Shown: positions 1 through 11,449, counted from the stretch's first letter. The stretch is DNA of 64,000 nucleotides from Asterella californica (GCA_036924285.1 JAYKYS010000014.1:248001-312000); one strand, 5' to 3'. Translations and numbers: made by a program. The notes: generated by a model not told the origin, from the sequence alone.

Positions 1-47
1 GATGTACTTCAATGCCTTATGATCTGTAACAATAGTGAACTTGCCTC

Positions 48-3000
48 CTATGAGATAATGCGAAATTTTCTTAAAGCATAGATCACTGCTAATCCTTCTC
101 TCTCTGTCACAGAATAATTTCTCTCTGCTTTGACCATTTGCCGACTAGCATATGCGATAGGATGATCTCTACCTTCAACATCATACTGACTTAAAGTACA
201 TCCTACTGCTATATTTGAAGCATCCGTATATAGAATAAACTGTTTATTCCAATCGGGCTTAACCAAGATCGGAGCTGAAGTAAGAGCTTTCTTCAGTTCC
301 TCAAAGGCGGCTAGAGCTTCTTCATCTCCTAAAATCAACACGTAATCTACTCCCTTCTTCAGATATACAGTCAAAGCATACGCTTTATGTGAGAACGAGA
401 GTATAAACCTTCGATAATACCCCACCATACCTAAAAACTGTCGTAGCTTAGTGAGAGTACTAGGAAAAGGGAGCTCTAAGATCTTCTGCACCTTCTCTGG
501 ATCAACGGCAATGCCGTCCTTGGATATGATATGACCCAAGAGTAACCCTTCCTCACACCCAAAAATACATTTCTCCGGATTGAGAGATGCATTTGCTACA
601 TCTAAACATTCTAAGACCTTCACAAGGTGCTCAAAATGCTTCTCCTTACTCCCGTAAACACAAAAGTCATCTATAAAATCTCTCACAAACTTTCCTAGGA
701 AATGTTCGAACACTTTGTTCATAAACCTTTGAAACGTCGCAGGAGCATTACACAGACCAAATGGCATGACTCGAAATGCAAACGTACCCCACGGAGTAGT
801 GAAAGTGGTCAGGTGTTGATGTTCTGGTGCAATTTTGATCTGGTTATATCCGCTATAACCATCTCCAAAGCTGTACCATTCGTTTCCCGCCACTTCTTCC
901 AAGATCTCGTCGATGAAAGGTAGAGGATAATAATCCTTCTTTGTGACCGCATTGAGCTTCTTGTAATCAACATATACCCTCAATTTGTCATTTTTCTTCT
1001 TTACGATCACAATGGGTGATACCCATTCAGAATGCTCCACCTCGTAAATGAACCCAGCAGTGTGCAGCTTCTCGATCTCTTCTTTCACCAGATCCGCAAT
1101 TGGAGGACTCACTCTTCGTTGCTTCTGTCGCACCGGTTTGACTTCCTTCTCTAACTCGATACGGTGTTGCTCCAGTGTGACCTCCCTCAGATCCTTGTAA
1201 CTAAATGCAAATACATGAATGTATTTGCGAAAGATCTCTTCGAAACAACTCTTCTCCTCTTTAGTAACCTTCGATCCATAACGTAAGGTGGCAATTCTTC
1301 TCTCCACCTCCTCGGGAGTCAACGGTTCTTTGTCTCTATCTCTTTGCACTTCCGGAGAAAGGAAAAGATCCACTACGTTCACACCCACATTTCGTTCTTC
1401 TCTCTCCTCTTCTGACGATGTATTTTCAGATTCTGAATCTGAAGAATTTGTACCTACATCAGAAGTAGTATCGACAACTTCTGACTCCCAGTAGTCCGAG
1501 GTGGGTCGATCCGATTCCGACGTCCCAACTTGATCTCCGAGCAATGGAACTTTGATCCGGTGGTGATTCGGTCCGATGCGTAAATAACCTTTGTGCCAGT
1601 TATCCGTTGCATGTACTGCTCGAAGCCAAGGTCTTCCGAGTAACATTTCATAACTTGACTCTTTCAAGATTTGAAATGTCATGTTTACTTGCAATCCCAT
1701 TACTGACACACAAACTCTCTCCAGCACTCCCAATGGTCTAACTCGCTGTCTGTTAGCCATACCCACCGTGATACTAGAAGGACGAGTTGGTACTAGATCC
1801 AACTTCCTCATGAGTCGTTCTGAGATGGCATTTACTGCCGATCCTCCATCGACAAGAACATCTGAGACATCTCTCCCATTGATACGAGCCTCTACTTTTG
1901 ATGCCTTGTTGCACACCTCTCCTTCACTAGCATCTAAAGCACTCACACCGACAATAGAAGGATTTACCTTCTTCTTCCGACCTCGTTGAGAGCTTAGACC
2001 GCTACGAAGTTCTTTCCTCACCGAAGGATTCAGAGCAATCAACTGTCCCACAGTAATGTTTGCTCGTTGCTTACCCACGTCTTCCACCACATTGTATTTT
2101 GATTGCTCCATCGAAATTGTGAAATCAGTATTTCCCAATTTCTTCCGCCGTTCTTTGGTTTTTGAAGAAGATTTGCTACTCCGAGTATTTTGACTTGGAG
2201 AATCTTCCATCACGACTGGTTCTCCCTCGTCGAAATGCGTCCTCATCCTCTTCCTCTCTTGAGCCAACAGCTCTACAGATTGAAAACCTTCTCGTACATC
2301 TCGTGGCTCCAAGATGTCAATGCATGCTACACCCTTGTCCTTGCTTTGTGAAGTTGAAGCTCCATCCGCCGTTCCACCATTACGACTTGGACAATTACGT
2401 TGGAAATGTGATCCTCCACACGTAAAACATCCTTGGTTCGTGTAGTTACTTGGTGATCCTTGCGGTGGTCCACCTCTAGACTGATAGTTCCCATAACCTC
2501 GTGAGCCTCCTCCAACATTTGGACTCCGATGTTGCAACAGATTCACCATATTGATCTTCAAATCTGCCAAAGACTCTGTCAAACTTTTCAACTCATCACG
2601 AAAGTCGGGAGTAACAGATCTAGATGGTGCAGTGATTGTAACCGCACTAGTAGGAGCTACCGGAGTCAGATTCTGAAATCGAACAATTGGAACACTCGCA
2701 GGCGTCAGAGTTGGCATGCTCGGCCCTTGCACCTCTCCACATGCTGCCCCAACAGTCATTGGTTGCAAGTCGTCTCCATCCAAGCTCTCTTCCATCCTGG
2801 TTGCGATCTTCACTGCATCAGCCTTCGAAGTTGGTCTCTCATACCGCACTTGTGTTCGAATCTCCGGCCTCAATCCCCCAATAAAATTCTTTGTGAGCAT
2901 TGCTCCAATGCCCACCATCGTTGGTTCTACTACATCTCCACTCTTTCGTAAAACCACCCGAAACTTTTGTTCTAACTTCTCCACCCTCTCAGCGTAAGTC

Positions 3001-3314
3001 CTTACTTTCTCTTTCTCTCCTTGTTTGAGGTAAGTTACCTCTACCATTAACTTCTCGTAACTTTCATCAGGAAGAAAAGTTTCAATTAAGGCCTCCGTCA
3101 ATACTTCCCAAGTATCCTCTGGAGTCCCCACTACTCTTCTCTTCTTCCTATCCTCATACCATGTCAATGCAGAACTCTCAAGAAATTCAGGTATCAACCC
3201 TACCCACTCGCTCTTCTTTCGATCTCCATTGCCAATGCATGCCCGTTTGAAGTCCCTCACAAATCCTTCCACGTCTTCTCCATCCTTTTCGTAAAACACC
3301 GGAAGTTTCCCCAT
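48..3314 (-). CDS. Gag-protease-reverse transcriptase-RNase H polyprotein of element A
   Basis: This is one open frame of 1,088 residues. It has a Gag domain (about residues 1-190) and a CX2CX3HX4C zinc knuckle, CFTCGGSHFQRNC, near residue 295. The aspartic protease has active-site motif VDGGSAVN; the DGG form is common in plant Ty3 elements. The reverse transcriptase has [22 protein letters not shown] and the catalytic FIDDF. The RNase H starts at YTDASNIAVG. A one-base frameshift near position 60 ends the frame inside RNase H. Typical RNase H and integrase sequence continues in another frame toward the window edge, so this copy looks recently disabled. Long uninterrupted coding upstream argues for a young insertion. 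Confidence 0.92.
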   Translation of the reverse strand: MGKLPVFYEKDGEDVEGFVRDFKRACIGNGDRKKSEWVGLIPEFLESSALTWYEDRKKRRVVGTPEDTWEVLTEALIETFLPDESYEKLMVEVTYLKQGEKEKVRTYAERVEKLEQKFRVVLRKSGDVVEPTMVGIGAMLTKNFIGGLRPEIRTQVRYERPTSKADAVKIATRMEESLDGDDLQPMTVGAACGEVQGPSMPTLTPASVPIVRFQNLTPVAPTSAVTITAPSRSVTPDFRDELKSLTESLADLKINMVNLLQHRSPNVGGGSRGYGNYQSRGGPPQGSPSNYTNQGCFTCGGSHFQRNCPSRNGGTADGASTSQSKDKGVACIDILEPRDVREGFQSVELLAQERKRMRTHFDEGEPVVMEDSPSQNTRSSKSSSKTKERRKKLGNTDFTISMEQSKYNVVEDVGKQRANITVGQLIALNPSVRKELRSGLSSQRGRKKKVNPSIVGVSALDASEGEVCNKASKVEARINGRDVSDVLVDGGSAVNAISERLMRKLDLVPTRPSSITVGMANRQRVRPLGVLERVCVSVMGLQVNMTFQILKESSYEMLLGRPWLRAVHATDNWHKGYLRIGPNHHRIKVPLLGDQVGTSESDRPTSDYWESEVVDTTSDVGTNSSDSESENTSSEEEREERNVGVNVVDLFLSPEVQRDRDKEPLTPEEVERRIATLRYGSKVTKEEKSCFEEIFRKYIHVFAFSYKDLREVTLEQHRIELEKEVKPVRQKQRRVSPPIADLVKEEIEKLHTAGFIYEVEHSEWVSPIVIVKKKNDKLRVYVDYKKLNAVTKKDYYPLPFIDEILEEVAGNEWYSFGDGYSGYNQIKIAPEHQHLTTFTTPWGTFAFRVMPFGLCNAPATFQRFMNKVFEHFLGKFVRDFIDDFCVYGSKEKHFEHLVKVLECLDVANASLNPEKCIFGCEEGLLLGHIISKDGIAVDPEKVQKILELPFPSTLTKLRQFLGMVGYYRRFILSFSHKAYALTVYLKKGVDYVLILGDEEALAAFEELKKALTSAPILVKPDWNKQFILYTDASNIAVGCTLSQYDVEGRDHPIAYASRQMVKAERNYSVTEREGLAVIYALRKFRIIS

Positions 3315-3449
3315 TCTTCTTTTCTTTTCTTCTTCTTACTCAAGGTACTGCTTGTGGATGTGAAGATCGTACTTCACCGCAATCCACAATTTCCCCGTTG
3401 AGCTCTCTCCCCTCCAAAGGTTAGAATAAGCTTGACCCTCATGGTTATC

Positions 3450-3935
3450 TTATCTAACGTGTGACAAACTATCTCCATCCTCACTAGAAGTCTTCACTTG
3501 TTCTGTTTCTACACTCAACCTTTTCTCGAGACCTTCGGCTACTGTTTCTAGCAAAGCAACCACTGCGCTACACTCGTGCTCAACTGGAATCCCGTCCACT
3601 CCACATCTAGGACAAAAGGTTGTAGGATCAATGACGTCTTGTCTAGAGGAAGAAGGACCTATGTGTAAGCTTAAGTCGACCAACCCTCTTCGCTCACACA
3701 AAAGTCTATTCTTCGTAGGACACTTGCTCACTTTATGTCCTTCTTCTCCACACAAAAAGCACCTCGAGTTCTTCTCCTGGTTCTTACGACTACTCTCTGC
3801 TTCTTCCTCAAATTCTAGTCGAAATTCTCCTTTCGCCAGATCAGCGGTAACTATCACCGCATAGCCTTGAGGGATCTTGCTCAACCTCAATTTTCCACTC
3901 TTGCTGTCCTTCCATGACGATGATCCGTCATACAT
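3450..3935 (-). CDS. Accessory zinc-knuckle ORF between primer site and gag in element A
   Basis: This 161-residue ORF lies in the leader of element A, in the same direction as gag and 135 bp ahead of it. It carries a CCHC knuckle, CFLCGEEGHKVSKC (about residues 80-93), and a second Cys/His cluster, CPRCGVDGIPVEHEC, near residue 130. The C-terminus is acidic and Ser-rich. No transposon enzyme motif is seen. Standard Ty3 elements have no separate ORF here, so it may be an accessory nucleic-acid-binding protein, a captured fragment, or a displaced piece of an older gag. It starts at ATG and contains no lesions. The function is unknown. Confidence 0.6.
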   Translation of the reverse strand: MYDGSSSWKDSKSGKLRLSKIPQGYAVIVTADLAKGEFRLEFEEEAESSRKNQEKNSRCFLCGEEGHKVSKCPTKNRLLCERRGLVDLSLHIGPSSSRQDVIDPTTFCPRCGVDGIPVEHECSAVVALLETVAEGLEKRLSVETEQVKTSSEDGDSLSHVR

Positions 3936-4480
3936 CTCTCTCGCTATATAGCTTGTTTGACACTTTTGATCACTCGACTATCTTCTCGTTTAGCAATCTC
4001 TCACATTACTAAGTAGAAGCTTAACTTGTCAACCTTGAGCCTCAGAGATCGAACATAACCCTCTCAAGAATTCTGAAATTCTTTCACTCTTTTACTTCAG
4101 CAAGCGATATAACAGATTTGACCCCCCTTCGCTTCGAATGCCATAACTCCAGTTCTACTCGATCAATTCACGCATGATTTGGGTGCCTAGATAGCTTATC
4201 TTGCAAGCTATCAGCATGGAAGATTTCAAGGTCTAACTCTAAAAACTGAAAATATGAAAATGACTGTAAACTCCTTCCCGAGAGCTCTACTATTTGATAC
4301 CAAAAAACCTCCTTAACTTCCGAAAGACATAACTCTCTCCTCACAATTGATCTCTCGGAGATATCAAGCTTATTGGAAAGCTTATCTTGTCCCTCTATAA
4401 CATGGTGTATGTACAAAGGTTCTGAACTCATGCTCAAAAACAGACATGAACTGTACTAACGACTAAATACGAATCTTTGT

Positions 4481-4504
4481 ATCGAGGTCCCGGCAACGGA
4501 ACCA
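4481..4504 (-). other. Primer binding site of element A
   Basis: On the minus strand the segment begins TGGTTCCGTTGCCGGGAC. TGG is the complement of a tRNA CCA end, and the following bases can pair with an acceptor and T arm. It lies four bases inside the LTR edge at 4509, the expected place for minus-strand priming. The exact tRNA was not identified. Confidence 0.65.
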
Positions 4505-4508
4505 AAAA

Positions 4509-4606
4509 TGTAAGCCGGCCTGTCTCTCACCCAGGGGTACCTCAGATGACTAGGATTACTAGTGCACCTTAATTACAAAGATTCTATCATACCCATGCTC
4601 ACTTCA
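4509..4606 (-). repeat. Truncated LTR end of element A
   Basis: These 98 bp begin TGTAAGCCGGCC and match the first 98 bp of the solo LTR at 4762 with about two mismatches. After 4606 the similarity stops abruptly and family R sequence begins, so the rest of this LTR was lost by deletion or recombination. It adjoins the primer site, which identifies it as the LTR of element A. Confidence 0.85.
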
Positions 4607-4761
4607 GGAATCCTTGTGGATTTCAAGAAGCAGACATCGAGGGTCGATTAGAGAGGTTTCGAAGGAGGAACAAGAATAGATTGTAGCAGCAGAGAGGCAC
4701 AACTCAAGATTGACGACATGAGTAGATTCGTGGGGTGACATTGGAGCTCGGATTGACGATC

Positions 4762-5561
4762 TGTAAGCCGGCCTGTCTCTCACCCAGAGGTACCTCAGAT
4801 GACTAGGATTACTAGTGCACCTTAATTACAAAGATTCTATCATATCCATGCTCACTTCACTCAACACTCTGACCCGTATGGTCACATCGGTCCCTCTAAT
4901 AGCGTTCCTGCACACAAGTTCTAACCCCGCCCTCCACATTGCATCACATAGTACTCAAGGACTCCCAAGGTCTCCAATGCTCACTTTACTTATAGACAGG
5001 AAAATGAGAGTGCCTTCCACCTTCTCAACTCTTCCTTATATACCCTACAACTTCTTACCGTGGTAACTTTCACTAAGTTACGTTACCTCATGGTAAGTGC
5101 GCAATCCAAAATAGTAAAACTTCTAAAGGCTACTAAGCTTTTAAGAATAGCACACACATTACTTGTTCTGCTTTACAAAAGTAAGAGATTCTCCTACTTT
5201 AGCTTTTGTAAAGTGTTAACTTTCCACCCTATCCAATCGGAAGACGACAACAAACTAATACGTCTTTTGAGGAGCATCTTTAGATCTTTGTGCATGACTT
5301 TTCATCATGCATCCAATCAGCGATGGTCAACAAAGTTAAATACTTTTGAGAAGCATATTTAGAGCTCCGCACTTGTCACATAGTGCCATAGTGGAACTTC
5401 TAATAGTTTCCTCAACTTAGTTATAACTATCTCCACTAGTTATGGCTAGTTTTGATCACTCTAGATTTAGACCTTCGAACTAGAGTAACCTATAAGATAG
5501 TCATATCTAATGAAACTTATATAAACACGCACACAAATAATGGGATACTTGTGACGTGACA
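4762..5561 (-). mobile_element. Solo LTR of the element A family
   Basis: This 800-bp segment begins TGTAAGCC and ends ACGTGACA on the plus strand, so both orientations have TG...CA ends. It is flanked by GATC direct repeats (4758-4761 and 5562-5565). It interrupts family R copy 1: the sequence before and after is collinear with the uninterrupted stretch near 8,945. There is no internal region, as expected from recombination between the two LTRs of a full element. The ORFs inside it (4815-5362) are short and unsupported. Confidence 0.8.
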
Positions 5562-6879
5562 GATCGGAAGCGCACAAAAGATTGAAGGTGCAACAAAAGC
5601 AGCCAGAAGCAGTACTAAGGTTCTTCCTGTGTTCTTTCTCCTTCTCATCGCTTCCCGTCTTTGATTTGATGTTCCTCGCGCTTCTCCGCTCGTTTGCAGG
5701 AAGTCCATCGATCGATTTCTCCTACCTTGAAATTCCCTTTGTGAAAATTGGGCACGGAAGCGTTGTCCAATTTTCGACAGCCATCTTCTCGCTTCTTTTC
5801 AAGTTGGAATCGAGCTTCCTCATCTCTCATTCTCAAATTCAAGCACTTGACTGTCAATTTCTCTACTCTACCGCACCTCTGTTCTCAAATCCTTGGACAG
5901 AAGACGCTTCTGAAGACTTGAACATCTTCAAAAGACGCTTCTGGATATCAGAACGTCTTCGGAAGATGACTGTTTGCAAATTCGTATCAAGATTGGATTG
6001 GATTGGGTTTTGTGTTGAGAAAGGTTTGGTACGAATCCTGAGTGACTTGGTGAGTTGATTGTTGTTTCGAGAAGCTAGAAGTTGAGAACCATGCTTGTGC
6101 CTCCTCGATCTTCCGAGCTTCTCAAATCCACATCTTCCTAGAGAGATTAGAAGATTGGAAAGACTGGCAGAATGCGCGAGAAGACGTGAGGGTCCTACAT
6201 ATCTCTTCTGTCCAACTTATAGCAACCTTTTCCTTCTTCTTCCTGAACTTAGAAGAGAGTTGTGAGAAGCCTTGCTGACAGAATCTGAAGAGAATGGTCG
6301 AGGGTCATGTCTTCTCCTCATGCAGCAAGCTTACGACCATAACCTCAAAACTCTAGTCCAGCCGGGGATTCTGAGCCTGTATGAGAGGTGAGGAGTCGGA
6401 AGAACAGAGTATGAATGTTCCGTATCTGTTGTGAGGCTAGATTGTCTGTACGAAGCGGAAGACAAGTGAGATCAGTGATGAGAAGCCTGGCTGCAGGAGG
6501 TCTTCCGAGTACGTCAATTAATCAGAAACTATCCCAATATTCTTCCTGGAGGTCACTGTCACCGTAGGAGTCGACAACCATCTTCTGAACCTTTTTCGTA
6601 CACCCTACTTCTCACATATCTTGTATCTTCTGTTATGAAGTAGGATGAAATGCAAGGTGGGTTGTCTTCTTGGGAATCCATGTGATGCCTTGCTTAGTTA
6701 GGATTGTTTAGATATAGCTCGAAAGACGAGAGGTACTTAAGAATCACTGGTAGAATCTTGGAAGACATAATAGCTGTCTTCTGGAAGACTAGATTCGTCT
6801 TCTGAGAGTGGAAGTTAGACTGTGAGGACTTGGAAGGGATTGAGCTTTCGGCTCACAGCAAGTACGTGTGGCTTAGTGT

Positions 6880-8240
6880 AACAAAGCTCGAAGCATGTCG
6901 ATGCATCCTCGACGGTTGGTGTTATCAGCAGCAGAGTTGGCAGAGGTCAAATCCTTCATTAAGGAGTTGGGTCTCCACTTCTTCTTGTGGGACTGGAACC
7001 TCACGGACTAGGGCCTTCTGGAAGAGGTTTGGGTAGCACTGCCTCCTCGCAACCTTGTACTTTTGAAGACAGGGGTCGCTCGTGGAAGACCGTCTTCTAG
7101 GACGGCGGAGTGGTGGCATATGATCTTTCACATATCAGAATCTGAGAACTGAGGGTACGAGCTCGAGAAGAAGATCTTACCTATGATCACCGAGAAGTGA
7201 CATGTGCCTAGGAGCACGAGTCGTGCTCTTGGTAGATAGACAAAGAAGAAATGAGTGGAATGTTGAAGCTTACCGGGAGCCGCGAAAGCGTCTTCTGACG
7301 AAGTTGTTTCTTCAACTCTTTCCCAAAGAGAAAGCGTAGAAGACGACATACCTTGGAGATCAGGACGTGGAGTTCTTGGAAGCCATCTGGGAGGGACTGC
7401 TCGTTAATTGGGGCGCCTTCTTTCACGCTTACGTCCAAGCAGAGCTGGTGTACTTGGGTACCCCAGCAGGAGGGCACCTCACCCCGTTCTTCTATTATCT
7501 GTACGTGTCCAAGGGAGACTTGATCGAAGATCAATTGGTGAGGTATGGGCCAACAGGACAATACAAGGTGAAGGAAGAGACATCTGTAGAAGAAGATCGA
7601 GTAGCGATCGTGATTCCCCCTCCCACTTTAGTGCTCCAGACGAGACCAGTCACTCATCAAAAGACTCTTCTGGTGCGAGAAAACGACTCCAGCGATATGG
7701 AAGACGCATCATCACCGAGGAAGATGGGGCCTAGAAGTATGTCTAGGAAGACCGCCTCTTTCTCAATCATTCGTTCTGGATCGGAGTCAGATTCTCAGGA
7801 GGAGACATTGAGCACTAGGACTGCACAAAGGACAACTTCTACAACTACAAGGAGTCTTTCGAAGACTCCAGAAGCTGAGATTGGTTGACATTCCAACTGC
7901 GACTCGAGAAAGCGCATCAAAGAGAACCACTCCTGCAGTGGGAAGAGATCTTCCACCCCGAAAGATGAGAAGAGTAGTGTCTTCCCGCGCACAAAAGCAA
8001 AAGATCACAGTGGTGGAAGAGGCATCCTTGCCTCTAGAAGACAAAGAAGACGTCTTCGATCGATTTGTGGAGATGAACCTGTCTTCTACGAAAAGAAGGT
8101 TGGAGAAATTCAACGCCTTCTTTCATCAGAGATCCAGCCAGCTATGGAGTTGGTGGTGAAGCGCACGATGACTCAAGAGAAGCCGCTACGGCTTGGATTC
8201 GGTCTGCGCACCCTGATGTAGCAAGAAGATGTCCAAAAGA
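6880..8240 (+). pseudogene. Decayed family R protein, copy 1
   Basis: Fragments in several frames match the second copy: a KELGLHFFLWDWNL segment (about 6,960), an LEKKILPMI segment (about 7,160), and GAFFHAYVQAELVYLGTPAGGHL (about 7,410-7,480), followed by a Ser/Thr/Arg-rich linker to 7,888 and a basic segment to 8,159. Stops and frameshifts break the frame repeatedly. The overall plan of a conserved block, a low-complexity linker and (in copy 2) a coiled coil recalls the putative transposon proteins of plant non-autonomous elements, but I cannot name a family. The copy breaks off near 8,243, before the coiled coil. Confidence 0.5.
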
Positions 8241-8243
8241 AGA

Positions 8244-8640
8244 TGTACTTGTGGTGCCCACAATTTATAGGATTTACGAATTTCTGAAACTTTTGAAGTT
8301 AATAACTTGTTTGTGTAACTGAAGTAACCTTTGTGCTTAAGATTACACCTTGCTTAGAGGAAAGATGATCTTAAGATCTTTTTGTAAGTAGAAGATGATT
8401 TCTTCGGAAGACGGATATCTTTCGAGAAGTGTCTTCTTGGTTGTGTCTTCCGAAAGACGAAAGACGAAAGACGCGTGTCTTCTAGAAGACAGCGATCGCG
8501 ACTGCATGGGCGTCAACCACGAACCACCTAGTAGAGAGGTGGGTGTACCTACCAGGTAGTCTCATGGTAGTAGGTAGGTCAAGGAGGTCGAAAACCCTAA
8601 TCGCACAGGAAGATACGGGAGAAGCACATTAGCACAAAAT
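8244..8640. other. Spacer between family R copies
   Basis: This stretch of about 400 bp separates the truncated end of copy 1 from copy 2. No coding sequence is visible. It holds several GAAGAC/GTCTTC dyads (8,395-8,495) and a short run of GGTAGGT-like inverted motifs near 8,525-8,580. Confidence 0.5.
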
Positions 8641-10857
8641 CAGCAACTGCTTCTCGCATCGAAGGCCATTGCGCGCTGAAGATCGATTTTAGAGGTACCA
8701 AATTGAGTGAAGAAAGCAAGAATACTGAAATTGTGGACAGCAAGGATCAAATCGAGGCTAGAGAGAGAACGAGAGGACAATTTGTAAGAGCAAGAAGCAC
8801 CATTGAGTTGAAGGAGTCCCATGTAGATTCTCGTAAGCAGACATTGAAGGACGATTAGAGCTGGAGAAAGGATTGATTGAAGAAGCATCATGGCGTAGCT
8901 TAGAATTGACAACAGGAGCAGGTCCGTGGGATCACATTGGAGCTGAGGTGGAGGTCAAAAGCGCGTAGAAGACTGAAGACACTACGAGAAGCAGCCAGAA
9001 GACTGTTTGGTTCTTCCCATGTTCTTTCTCCTTCCCACCGCTTCTCATCTCTGGTTTAGTGTCCCCCGCGCTTCCCCGCTTGTGTGCAGGAAGCCCATCA
9101 ATCGTTTCTCCCATCTCGAACTTTCTCTCTGTGAAATTGGGCGCGGAAGCACTGCCCAATTTTTGACAGCCGTCTTCTCGCTTCTTCCCAAGCTGTAATC
9201 GAGCTTCCTTGTCTCTCATTCTCCAATTCGATCACTCAGCTATCAATTTCTCTACCCTACCACACCTCTACTCCCGAATCCCTGGGCAGAAGACGCCCCG
9301 GAAGATCTGAACATCTTCGGAAGACGCTTCTGGACGTCTGAACATCTTCGGAAGATGACTGTGTTCCATTCGTATCAAGATTGGATTGGATTGGTTTTTG
9401 TGTTGAGAGAGGTTTGGTATGAATCCTGAGTGACTTGGTGAGTTGTTTATTGTTTCGAGAAGCTAGAGGTTGAGAATCAGACTTGTGCCTCCCGATCTTC
9501 CGAGCTTCTCAAATCCACATCTTCCTAGAGAGACTAGAAGATTGGAAAAAGCTGGCAGAATGCGCGAGAAGACGTGAGGGTCCTTTACATATCTCTTCTG
9601 TTCGACCCATAGCAACCTATTCCTTCTTCTTCTCAAACTTAGAAGAGAGTTGTGAGAAGTCTTGCTGGCAGAATCTGGAGAGAATGGTCGAGGGTCATGT
9701 CTTCCCGTCATGCAACAATCTTCTTCTGAGTGTGTATGAGAGATGAGGAGTCCGAAGAACAGAGTATGAATGTTTTTTGTCTGTTGTGAGGTTAGATTGC
9801 GTGTTAGAAGCAGAAGACATGTGAGACTAGTGAAGGGAAGCCTGACTGTGAGAAGTCTTCCGAGAACGTCATTGAATCAGAAGCTGTCTCGGGAATCTTG
9901 GGGAGATCACTGTCACAGTAAGAGCTCACGACCATCTTCTGAACTTCTCGTACACTCTGCTTCTCTCGTATTTTGTATCTTCTGTTAAGAAGTAGGATGA
10001 AATGCAAGGTGGGTTGTCTTCTTGGGAATCCATGCGATGCCTTGCTTAGTTAGGATTGTTTAGGTATAGCTCGGAAGACGAGAGGTACTTAGGAAGCACT
10101 GGTAGAATCTCGGAAGACATAATAGTTGTCTTCTGCAAGACTAGATTCGTCTTCTGGGAGTGGAAGTTAGACTGTGAGAACTTGGGAAGGATTGAACCTT
10201 CGCCTCACAGTAAGTGCGTGTGGCTTAGTGTAACAGAGCTTGAAGTATGTCGATGCATCTTCGAGGGTTGGTGTTACCAGTAGCAGAGTTGACCAAGGCC
10301 AAACCCTTCATTAAGGAGTTGGGTCTCGACTTCTTCCTGTGGGATTGGAACCTCGCGGATCAGGATCTTCTGGAGGAGGTTTGGTCAGCATTGCCTCCTC
10401 GCAACCGTGTACCTGTGAAGGCGGGAGTTGCTTGAGGAAGACCATCTTCCTGGACAGCGGAATGGTGGCGTAGGGCCTTCTACATGTCAGAAGTAGAGAA
10501 CAGACGGCATGAGTTAGAGAAGAAGATCCTACCCATGATCTCGAGGAAGTGGCACGTGCCGAGGAGCACAACTTGCATCTTCTTGGAAGACAGACAAGGG
10601 AGGAATGGATGGAAGATAAGCTTATCGAGAGCCACGGAAGCGTCTTTTGGCGGAGCTGTTCCTTCATCTCTTTCCCAAAGAGAAAACGCAGAAGATGAGG
10701 TATCTTGGAGACCAAGACATGGAGTTCCTGGAGGCCGTTTGGGAAGGGCTACTCGTGAACTAGGCGCTTTCTTCCATGCATATGTGCAGGCAGAACTGGT
10801 GTACTTGGACACCCCGGCAGGAGGACATCTTACTCTGTTCCTCTACTACTTGTACGT
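8641..10857 (+). repeat. Family R repeat, copy 2, left part
   Basis: From about 8,830 this is collinear with copy 1 through its leader (for example TCTTCTTGGGAATCCATG, near 6,670 and 10,020) and into the coding part. It stops at 10,857 where a 4,070-bp insertion begins, and the copy resumes at 14,928. The exact left border between 8,600 and 8,830 is uncertain because copy 1 is truncated on that side. Confidence 0.65.
10247..10857 (+). pseudogene. Decayed family R protein, copy 2, N-terminal part
   Basis: An open stretch (10,247-10,435) contains KELGLDFFLWDWNLADQ, and after a stop a second one (10,484 onward) contains LEKKILPMISRKWHVP. Near 10,765-10,850 comes GAFFHAYVQAELVYLDTPAG. These match copy 1 segment by segment, which supports former coding function. 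Stops and frame changes separate the pieces, and the coding region is then cut by the insertion at 10,858. Confidence 0.5.
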
Positions 10858-11449
10858 TATCGTGTCGGATATTTTGTGCGTGAAGGATGTCCAGGAAAAC
10901 ACGAGGTTCCTGGCTGTGGAGATGCTGTGTGCCAAACAGAGACAAGACAGAGAAGAACAACCACGAAAAGGAATGCTGCGATATATACCACTCTGAAAGT
11001 ATGTACACTGCCGATTCTTTCTCCTAACAGCACAAAACTGAGGAACAGACCAGAGCGGTCTGTAACCTACTTCAGAAGCCCTAAAACAAACCCCTGAATC
11101 GCAACCCTAGCCTGAAATCGCCAAAGCGTAGCTCAAAGCAAGAGAAACTTCTCTTTGCTAACAAACAGAGCCACAACAATATCACGCGATCCAAAACCCA
11201 AGTCCAAACCACATCCACGCACTAACTCTTGGCTAAAGTTAGCTACCACAAGCCGTACACAACCAATTAAGTCCCTAACGAACTCAAAAAGACGAAATCC
11301 GTAGCAAAGGAACCGAAAAAGACCTATCTGAGAACTTTCTCCTTTCTCCAAACGATCTTCAAATGTCGATAGGGTCTCCTTCCCTGACTCCTTTGGCTCA
11401 AGAAACCTTCAGATCCGACTCCCGATAGTCGAGATATCGCCGATTTTCG

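Larger units (their letters stand above)
1..4606 (-). mobile_element. Ty3-type LTR retrotransposon, element A (cut by window edge)
   Basis: Read on the minus strand the order is LTR end (4606-4509), tRNA primer site (4504-4481), a leader with an accessory ORF, then a long gag-protease-RT-RNase H frame running to the left edge of the window. Integrase and the other LTR must lie outside. Only about 98 bp of the LTR next to the primer site remains, so this end is truncated. The leader from 3936 to 4480 shows no convincing coding sequence, and 3315-3449 is a short spacer. Gag-protease-RT-RNase H order, with RT directly after protease, is that of Ty3/gypsy (Metaviridae) rather than Ty1/copia elements. 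Confidence 0.9.
4607..8243 (+). repeat. Family R repeat, copy 1 (split by a solo LTR)
   Basis: The copy is collinear with 8,820-10,857 plus 14,928-15,660. Its left part (4607-4761, with AGACATCGAGGGTCGATTAG) corresponds to 8,840-8,945, and after the solo LTR (from 5562) it resumes at the equivalent point and continues to about 8,243. A leader of about 1.3 kb (5,570-6,850) lacks good ORFs and is dense in GAAGAC/GTCTTC; decayed coding sequence follows. No LTR of this family was recognised. It may be a non-autonomous retrotransposon, but the class is unproven. Confidence 0.65.
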
